This document shows positions 31,401-38,000 of a stretch of 40,707 nucleotides of DNA, piece by piece. Each line of letters begins with the position of its first letter. Position 1 is the stretch's first letter. Position numbers and translations under genes: made by a program. The notes under the pieces are model-generated. The model saw only the letters and a list, made by a program, of their open reading frames with translations. It was not told where the DNA came from and did not search any database. Source of the stretch: Agathobacter sp. (GTDB lineage Bacteria > Bacillota > Clostridia > Lachnospirales > Lachnospiraceae); assembly GCA_017623935.1 (NCBI GenBank), contig JAGAOC010000058.1:1-40707 (forward strand). The letters are read 5' to 3'.

Positions 31401-33125
31401 TTACTCAAAAATCTTCATTACTTCTTCACTTAATGTCTTCAGTTTTTCTTCTGAATCAGTGAGAGAAGTTCCCTTTACTCCAAAGTAGAATTTGATCTTA
31501 GGCTCTGTACCGGATGGTCTTACACAACACCAAGCATCGTTGCTCAGCTGATAGTAAAGAACGTTAGAAGATGGAAGTCCTGTAGTAGTAACTTCTCCGG
31601 TCTTCATATCCTTCTTGGTGTCTTTCTTATAATCTAAGACAGTCAGAACATCATACTCTCCAATGGTAGTTGGAACATTTGCTCTTGCATTATCCATAAT
31701 ACTCTGGATCTGAGCTGCTCCGTCAATTCCCTTCAGGGTCATTGTAGTAATGCCTTCTTTGTAGTAGCCATATTTCTCGTACATTTCGATCATAGCATCC
31801 CAAAGAGTCATGTTTTTCTTCTTATAGTAAGTTGCTACTTCGCAGAGCATAACAACTGCTGCTGGAGCATCCTTATCTCTAGCATAAGTTCCTGGCAGAC
31901 ATCCGTAGCTTTCTTCCAGACCGAATACATAGTTGTGGCTTCCGGTCTCATCAAATTCACGGATCTTCTCACCGATATATTTAAATCCTGTCAGAACTTC
32001 CATAAGTTCTACATTATAAGCTGCTGCGATCGCTTTCGCCATATCTGTTGTTACAACAGACTCGATCAATGCTGGATTAGCTGGCATAGTACCATTCTTA
32101 GTCTTCTCGCTTAAAATGTACTCTGCAATGAGCATACCGGACATATTACCAGTAAAGCTTACATATTCGCCAGATTTAGTGTCTTTGCAGTATACACCAA
32201 GACGGTCTGCGTCTGGGTCAGTTGCCAGAACGATATCTGCGTCTTTTTCTTTCGCAAGTTTTAATGCCAATTCAAATGCTGCCTCATTCTCTGGATTTGG
32301 ATATGGGCAGGTTGGGAAATTACCATCTGCAACTGCCTGCTGTGGCTCTACGTATACGTTCTCAAATCCCAGATCTTTTAATACTCTGGTAACTGGCAGT
32401 AATCCAGATCCATGAAGTGGAGTGTATACGATCTTGATATCTTTTGCCATCTCTTTGATAACTTCCGGATGAATAGAAAGGCTTCTAACCTCGTTAAAAT
32501 ATGCCTCATCTACAGAATCATCAATGATATTGTATAATCCCTTAGCAATTGCTTCTTCTTTGTCCATGGTCTTTACCATATCAAAAGAAGTTACTTTAGC
32601 TACTTCTGCCATGATATTGGTATCATGAGGTGGTGTTACCTGTGCGCCATCTTCCCAATATACTTTGTATCCATTATATTCTCTTGGGTTATGACTTGCA
32701 GTAAGAACAACACCTGCTAATGTTCCAAGATGACGAACTGCAAAAGATAACATTGGAACTGGTCTTAATTCTTTAAAAACATAGGTCTTGATTCCATTTG
32801 CAGCAAGGCAAAGTGCTGTTGCATCTGTAAACTCATCTGCCATATTTCTGGAATCATGAGCGATAGCAACCCCCTTATCCTGTCCATTCTGGGAAATAAT
32901 GTAATTTGCAAGTCCCTGTGTAGCCTGACGAACAGTATAAACGTTCATACGATTTGTTCCTGCGCCAATTACTCCACGAAGTCCTGCTGTACCAAACTCA
33001 AGAGTACGGTAAAATCTATCTTCTATTTCTTTCTCATTACCTTCAAGTGCTTTTAATTCAGCTTTTGTTGCTTCATCAAAATAAGGATCTGTACACCATT
33101 TCTGATATTCTGCATAGAAATCCAT
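31401..33125 (-). CDS. Phosphoglucomutase / phosphohexomutase
   Basis: A 574-residue alpha-D-phosphohexomutase of the long PgcA-type. The catalytic phosphoserine is in VVLTASHNPREYNGYKVYW (about residue 143). The metal loop is LATDPDADRLGVYC. The sugar-binding loop is FGLEESYGC. The phosphate-binding loop is CVRPSGTEPKIKFYF. It interconverts glucose-6-phosphate and glucose-1-phosphate, and possibly glucosamine phosphates, feeding UDP-sugar synthesis with the neighbouring uridylyltransferase. AGGAGG lies 10 nt before the ATG. The 49-nt gap upstream is AT-rich with no confident promoter. Confidence 0.95.
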   Translation of the reverse strand: MDFYAEYQKWCTDPYFDEATKAELKALEGNEKEIEDRFYRTLEFGTAGLRGVIGAGTNRMNVYTVRQATQGLANYIISQNGQDKGVAIAHDSRNMADEFTDATALCLAANGIKTYVFKELRPVPMLSFAVRHLGTLAGVVLTASHNPREYNGYKVYWEDGAQVTPPHDTNIMAEVAKVTSFDMVKTMDKEEAIAKGLYNIIDDSVDEAYFNEVRSLSIHPEVIKEMAKDIKIVYTPLHGSGLLPVTRVLKDLGFENVYVEPQQAVADGNFPTCPYPNPENEAAFELALKLAKEKDADIVLATDPDADRLGVYCKDTKSGEYVSFTGNMSGMLIAEYILSEKTKNGTMPANPALIESVVTTDMAKAIAAAYNVELMEVLTGFKYIGEKIREFDETGSHNYVFGLEESYGCLPGTYARDKDAPAAVVMLCEVATYYKKKNMTLWDAMIEMYEKYGYYKEGITTMTLKGIDGAAQIQSIMDNARANVPTTIGEYDVLTVLDYKKDTKKDMKTGEVTTTGLPSSNVLYYQLSNDAWCCVRPSGTEPKIKFYFGVKGTSLTDSEEKLKTLSEEVMKIFE

Positions 33126-33174
33126 TTCAATAAATCCTCCTGTTTTTTAATATAATATTGTATTTTAACACACA

Positions 33175-33786
33175 CTATTCCTTTTGAAAAGATAGGAGTT
33201 CTTCCAGTCGGTCCTTCGCCTGATCATAATCTTTAAACAAGATCCCCTGTATTCCAACTTTCTGACCGCCCTCGATATTCACCTGGCGATCATCAATAAA
33301 TACACATTCTTCTGGAATTAGTCCATATTTCTCACAAAGATAGAGGTAAATCTCTTTCTCCGGCTTTAACATCTTGCAAGTATAGGAAAATACTGCTCCA
33401 TCTGCTAATGAAAGAAATTGCATTTTGTCTCTGGTCTGATTCCACATATTCTCCCCATAATTAGAAAGAATATAGATACCATAACCTCGTTTTTTCAGAT
33501 CTTCGATCCAATCCATAACATATGGAAGCAGTTCTACAGTATTGCCTACCGTGCTATGGATCAATCTGATCTCTTTTTCATATTCCGGTGCCCCTGCAAT
33601 GTATGCTTCCAGAAATTCCTCCGGAGTCATAACTCCTTTGTCTGCCTGATCCCAAAGAGGACTCTCAAACATTGCCTGATTCACAGCTGCTCTGGCTGCT
33701 TCATCCAGCCCCAGCTTTCTCATATAAGCTTCCGGCTCATAGGACACCAAAACTTTTCCCACGTCAAAAATAATATTCCGAATCAT
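33175..33786 (-). CDS. HAD-family hydrolase, YihX-like
   Basis: A 203-residue HAD protein. Motif I is NIIFDVGKVLVSYEP (nucleophile Asp; Gly-Lys where many phosphatases have Asp-Gly). Motif II is YILSNYGENMW. Motif III is the Lys in KMLKPEKEIY. Motif IV is FIDDRQVNIEGG. This pattern is like the YihX sugar-phosphatase group acting on glucose-1-phosphate, which would fit beside a phosphoglucomutase, but the substrate is not proven. It starts 12 nt after the glf stop. No good ribosome binding site is visible, so translation may depend on coupling to glf. Confidence 0.87.
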   Translation of the reverse strand: MIRNIIFDVGKVLVSYEPEAYMRKLGLDEAARAAVNQAMFESPLWDQADKGVMTPEEFLEAYIAGAPEYEKEIRLIHSTVGNTVELLPYVMDWIEDLKKRGYGIYILSNYGENMWNQTRDKMQFLSLADGAVFSYTCKMLKPEKEIYLYLCEKYGLIPEECVFIDDRQVNIEGGQKVGIQGILFKDYDQAKDRLEELLSFQKE

Positions 33787-33798
33787 ACTATCTTGCGT

Positions 33799-34899
33799 CT
33801 ATGCCAGTTCTCTCTCGCACATATCCAGTGCAGAAGCGATAACAGCATCCATGTCATAGTATTTGTATTCACCAAGACGGCCACCGAAGATGATATTCTT
33901 CTCACCTTCTGCCAGCTTCTTGTATTCTTCGTATACTTTACCATTCTTCTCATCATTAACTGGGTAGTATGGCTCGTCTCCTGGTTTCCACTCAGAGCTG
34001 TATTCACGGCTGATAACGGTCTTTGGCTGGGTTCCAAACTCGAACCATTTGTGCTCGATAATACGAGTCCAAGGAGTCTCTCTGTCTGTATAGTTCACTG
34101 CCGCATTACCCTGGAAGTTAGGCTTGTCTAATACTTCTGTCTCAAAACGAACGGAACGATATTCCAGTGTTCCCGCACTATAATTGAAATATGCGTCGAT
34201 CGGACCAGTATAAATAACCTTGTCCGCCATTGCGTCATACTCTTCTTTCTTAGCCAGGTAATCTTCTCCCAAACGAACTTCGATACCTTCTAACATATTC
34301 GCTACCATCTTAGTGTAGCCACCGATCGGGATTCCCTGATACAGTGCATTGAAATAGTTGTTATCAAATGTAAGACGAACTGGAAGTCTCTTAATGATAA
34401 AGGATGGCAGTTCAGTACATGGTCTGCCCCACTGCTTCTCGGTATATCCTTTGACCAGTTTCTCGTAGATATCTGTTCCTACAAGGCTGATCGCCTGCTC
34501 TTCCAGATTCTTAGGCTCTGTGATTCCAGCTGCCTGCTTCTGTTCTTCAATCTTAGCAGCCGCTTCTTCTGGAGTTACCACTCCCCACATCTTATTAAAT
34601 GTGTACATGTTAAATGGCAGAGAATACAGTTCTCCATGATAATTTGCTACTGGAGAGTTGGTAAAACGGTTAAACTCTGCAAACTGGGTAATATAGTCCC
34701 AAACTTTCTTATTATTTGTATGGAAAATATGTGCACCATAAATGTGAACATTGATTCCTTCCATCTCTTCTGTATAAACATTTCCTGCAATATTTGGACG
34801 CTTGTCAATTACAAGAACTGATTTACCTGCTTTCTTTGCCTGCTGCGCAAAAACTGCGCCATATAAACCAGATCCTACTACTAAATAATCGTATTTCAT
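33799..34899 (-). CDS. glf: UDP-galactopyranose mutase
   Basis: A 366-residue flavoprotein that converts UDP-galactopyranose to UDP-galactofuranose for surface glycans. The FAD-binding Rossmann motif is LVVGSGLYGAVFAQ. Other family elements are GAHIFHTNNKKVWDYI, GYTEKQWGRP and EYSSEWKPGDEPYYPVND, with GGRLGEYKYYDMDAVI at the C-terminal FAD contact. The start at 34899 is chosen because AAAGG lies 9 nt upstream; an earlier in-frame ATG directly abuts that AGG. First gene of the run glf-HAD-phosphohexomutase-zinc ribbon-LCP. Confidence 0.96.
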   Translation of the reverse strand: MKYDYLVVGSGLYGAVFAQQAKKAGKSVLVIDKRPNIAGNVYTEEMEGINVHIYGAHIFHTNNKKVWDYITQFAEFNRFTNSPVANYHGELYSLPFNMYTFNKMWGVVTPEEAAAKIEEQKQAAGITEPKNLEEQAISLVGTDIYEKLVKGYTEKQWGRPCTELPSFIIKRLPVRLTFDNNYFNALYQGIPIGGYTKMVANMLEGIEVRLGEDYLAKKEEYDAMADKVIYTGPIDAYFNYSAGTLEYRSVRFETEVLDKPNFQGNAAVNYTDRETPWTRIIEHKWFEFGTQPKTVISREYSSEWKPGDEPYYPVNDEKNGKVYEEYKKLAEGEKNIIFGGRLGEYKYYDMDAVIASALDMCERELA

Positions 34900-34933
34900 C
34901 TCATACATCCTTTCCACATATGGTTTAAACAAT

Positions 34934-34962
34934 TGTATAAAGTTATAACCACTATAGCACAA
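34934..34962 (-). promoter_or_regulatory. Weak candidate promoter of glf
   Basis: TTGTGC (34957-34962) and TATACA (34934-34939) on the minus strand, 17 nt apart. The -35 overlaps the base of the pullulanase terminator. Only three of six -35 bases fit, so this is tentative. Confidence 0.35.
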
Positions 34963-34997
34963 AAAGTGGGCAAAGAAAATATCTTTGCCCACTTTTT
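34961..34997. terminator. Strong terminator after the pullulanase gene
   Basis: A perfect 16-bp stem: AAAAAGTGGGCAAAGA (34961-34976) pairs with 34982-34997 around a 5-nt loop. The T/A tracts at both ends could let it work in both directions. It lies 40 nt after the pullulanase stop and insulates glf. Confidence 0.93.
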
Positions 34998-35037
34998 TTC
35001 TAAAAGAGACTCCGTTTTAGGAAATCTCTCTATAGAG

Positions 35038-38000
35038 TTATGCTCTTCCTGTCATAACTCCATTTACGATCTTCCATTTAAATCCTGCATAGGTGCAGTA
35101 TCCAGTATATTTGAAATTAACAACACCTTTGTCTACATAATACCAGGTATTATTTCTGTTCGCCATACCGGTATACTTAAAGTTCACAACACCTTTTTCT
35201 ACATAGAACCAGTTTCCATTGTATTTGCAAAGTCCGGTATACTTCCAATTCAGTACACTCTTCTCTACATAGAACCACTGTCCATTATACTTGCAAAGTC
35301 CAGTGTCTTTCCAATTCAACTGTCCTTTTGTTACGTAGAACCACTGACCTGCGTGTTTTACAAGTCCGGTGTAATTCCAGTTCAGCTTGCCGCCTGCTAC
35401 ATAGAACCAGGTTCCACTGTGCTTGCAAAGTCCGGTGTAATTCCAGTTCAGCTTACCGCCTGCTACGTAGAACCACTGGCCTGCATGTTTTACAAGTCCG
35501 GTGTAATTCCAGTTCAGTTTACCGCCTGCTACATAGAACCAATTTCCATTGTACTTGCAAAGTCCGGTATATTTCCAGTTTAATACACCTTTTTCTACAT
35601 AGAACCAGGTTCCGTTATACTTGCAAAGTCCGGTATATTTCCAATTCAGTACACCTTTTTCTACGTAGAACCACTGGCTTGCATGTTTTGCAAGTCCGGT
35701 GTAATCCCAATTCAGCACACCTTTTTCTACATAGAACCACTGGCCTGCATGTTTTACAAGTCCTGTATAGTTCTCTTCAACTTCATCCTCTACTACGTAG
35801 TACCATGTTCCGTCAATCTTCACAAGACCAGTATACTTCACTTCATCGCCTGAACCTGTGTCATCGCCTGAGCCTGTGTCATCGCCTGAGCCTGTGTCAT
35901 CGCCTGAGCCGCTGTCGTCGCCTGAGCCACTGTCGTCTCCTGAGCCGCTATCGTCGCCTGAGCCACTATCGTCGCCTGAGCCGCTGTCGTCTCCTGAGCC
36001 ACTGTCGTCTCCTGAACCACTGTCATCTCCTGAGCCACTATCGTCGCCTGAGCCACTATCGTCTCCTGAGCCGCTGTCGTCGCCTGAGCCACTGTCGTCT
36101 CCTGAGCCACTGTCGTCTCCTGAGCCACTGTCGTCTCCTGAACCACTGTCGTCTCCTGAGTCTGTGTCAGTTACGGTTACAGTACAGCTTGCGCTTACTC
36201 CGCTTCCATCCTTCGCTGTTACGGTGATGGTTGCTGTTCCAGCTGCTACTGCTGTTACTTTTCCATTCTCATCTACTGTTGCTACGGTTTCGTCGCTTGA
36301 CTTCCAGCTTACAGTCTTGTCTGTTGCATCTTCTGGTGTAATTGTCACACCTAAAGTCTCTGTTGCATCTTTCTCTAATGATAAAGTGTCTTTTGACAGA
36401 GTGATCTCGGTTACTTTCACTTCCACAGGAGCTGGTAAAGTTACGGTTACAGTACAGCTTGCGCTTACTCCGCTTCCATCCTGTGCGGTTACAGTAATGG
36501 TTGCTGTTCCGGCTGCTACTGCTGTTACTTTTCCGTTCTCATCTACTGTTGCTATGCTTTCGTCACTTGACTTCCAGCTTACTGTCTTGTCTGTTGCATC
36601 TTCTGGTGTAATTGTCACACTTAAAGTCTCTGTTGCATCTTTCTCTAATGATAAAGTATCTTTTGACAGAGTGATCTCGGTTACTTTCACTTCATCCGGA
36701 GCCGGTACTGTTACCGTTACAACGCAACTTGCGCTCACACTGCTTCCATCTTTCGCTGTTGCAGTGATGGTTGCCTCTCCTTCTGCCAGTGCTGTTACTT
36801 TTCCGTTCTCATCTACTGTTGCTACTAAATCATTGCTGCTTTCCCAGCTTACTTCTGTGTTATCTGCATCTTCTGGTGTTACTGTTGCTGTCAATGTATA
36901 ATCAGCATTTACATTCAGTGTCAATGTATCTGCAGAAAGAGTGATATTCTCTACTGGAATAGGTCTTGTATTCTGAACATATACAGAATCCTCATCTACC
37001 AGTTCTCCCTGTACCAGTACCAGTGCAGAAAGTGCGTCAACAGTTACACTGCTTGCAGCCATGGTTCCAAGGGAGGTATTTCCTGCCTTTTCTCCATTAA
37101 TACAAACTGTCCAATCACCTGAGATTCCATTTGAGGTAAGATCAAAGGTCTTAGCAGCTGTATTTGCATTAAAGATTACAATAATGCCGTCAGAAACTTC
37201 TTCTTCCACAAAGTTTCCTGTCTCATCTGTAGCATCTCCATCAATTGTGAACATTACTACTTCATTGGTGAGCCAGATATACTCTACATATTCAGATACT
37301 GCATCTGCTGTAGAGAGACGAAGTCCTGCATGATTCTTACGGAACTCGATCAGTCCCTTATAATAATCATTTACTGCCTGATATTCTTCTTCATTCAGAT
37401 TATCCCATTTCAGGCTATTTACATAATCAGAAGAATTGTAACTATTATGAATTACTGTTCCATTTTCATCTACCTTGGTACGAAGCATTTCTTCGCCGGC
37501 ATGGATCAATGGAATACCCTCTGCTGTCAGATAGATTGCTGCAGCCAGATTATTCATCTTAATTCTCTGTGCTTCGGTATAAGATCCAGTTGTTACATTG
37601 ATCTTATCTTTTAAGGTGTAGTTATCATGGCAGGATGCATAGTTAATGATCTGAGATGGATTGGATGTCCACCAGTTTCTTGCCATGAAATTGCTTGCTA
37701 ATGTTTCTTCCTGTCCAGTCAATCCGTTAATATAACCAAGAGATGTCTCATCATTCTTTCCTTTTAACAGATCACGAATGGTATCGCTGAAATATGCGAA
37801 ACCAGGTGTCAAGGAAGCATTGCCCTGTTTTGATAAGGAAACATCTTTACCTGTTGCGGTAGAATCCATATCCCATCCTTCTCCATAGAAAATGATGTCT
37901 GGATCTATCTCATGAACTGATTCTACTACATCATTGATCGTATCAGTATCTAACAGACCTACTAAGTCAAAACGGAAACCATCAATGTGGTACTCTTCTG

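Noticed and set aside
33418-34131. 237-codon plus-strand open frame
   Set aside because: Covers the HAD gene and the end of glf in antisense. Both minus-strand genes have clear catalytic motifs, so this is a shadow.
35044-36160. CRISPR-like regular repeats
   Set aside because: The 66-bp and 18-bp repeats are contiguous coding repeats without unique spacers and stay in frame; no cas genes are present.
35328-36227. Plus-strand open frame rich in Arg, Leu, His and Cys
   Set aside because: Another shadow of the pullulanase repeats; composition is that of antisense repeat translation.
35858-36901. Long plus-strand open frame full of Ser-Ser-Pro-Glu-Pro repeats
   Set aside because: It is the antisense of the 18-bp linker repeat and Big2 region of the pullulanase; the short repeat stays open in several frames. 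No ribosome binding site and no sensible protein after the repeat.
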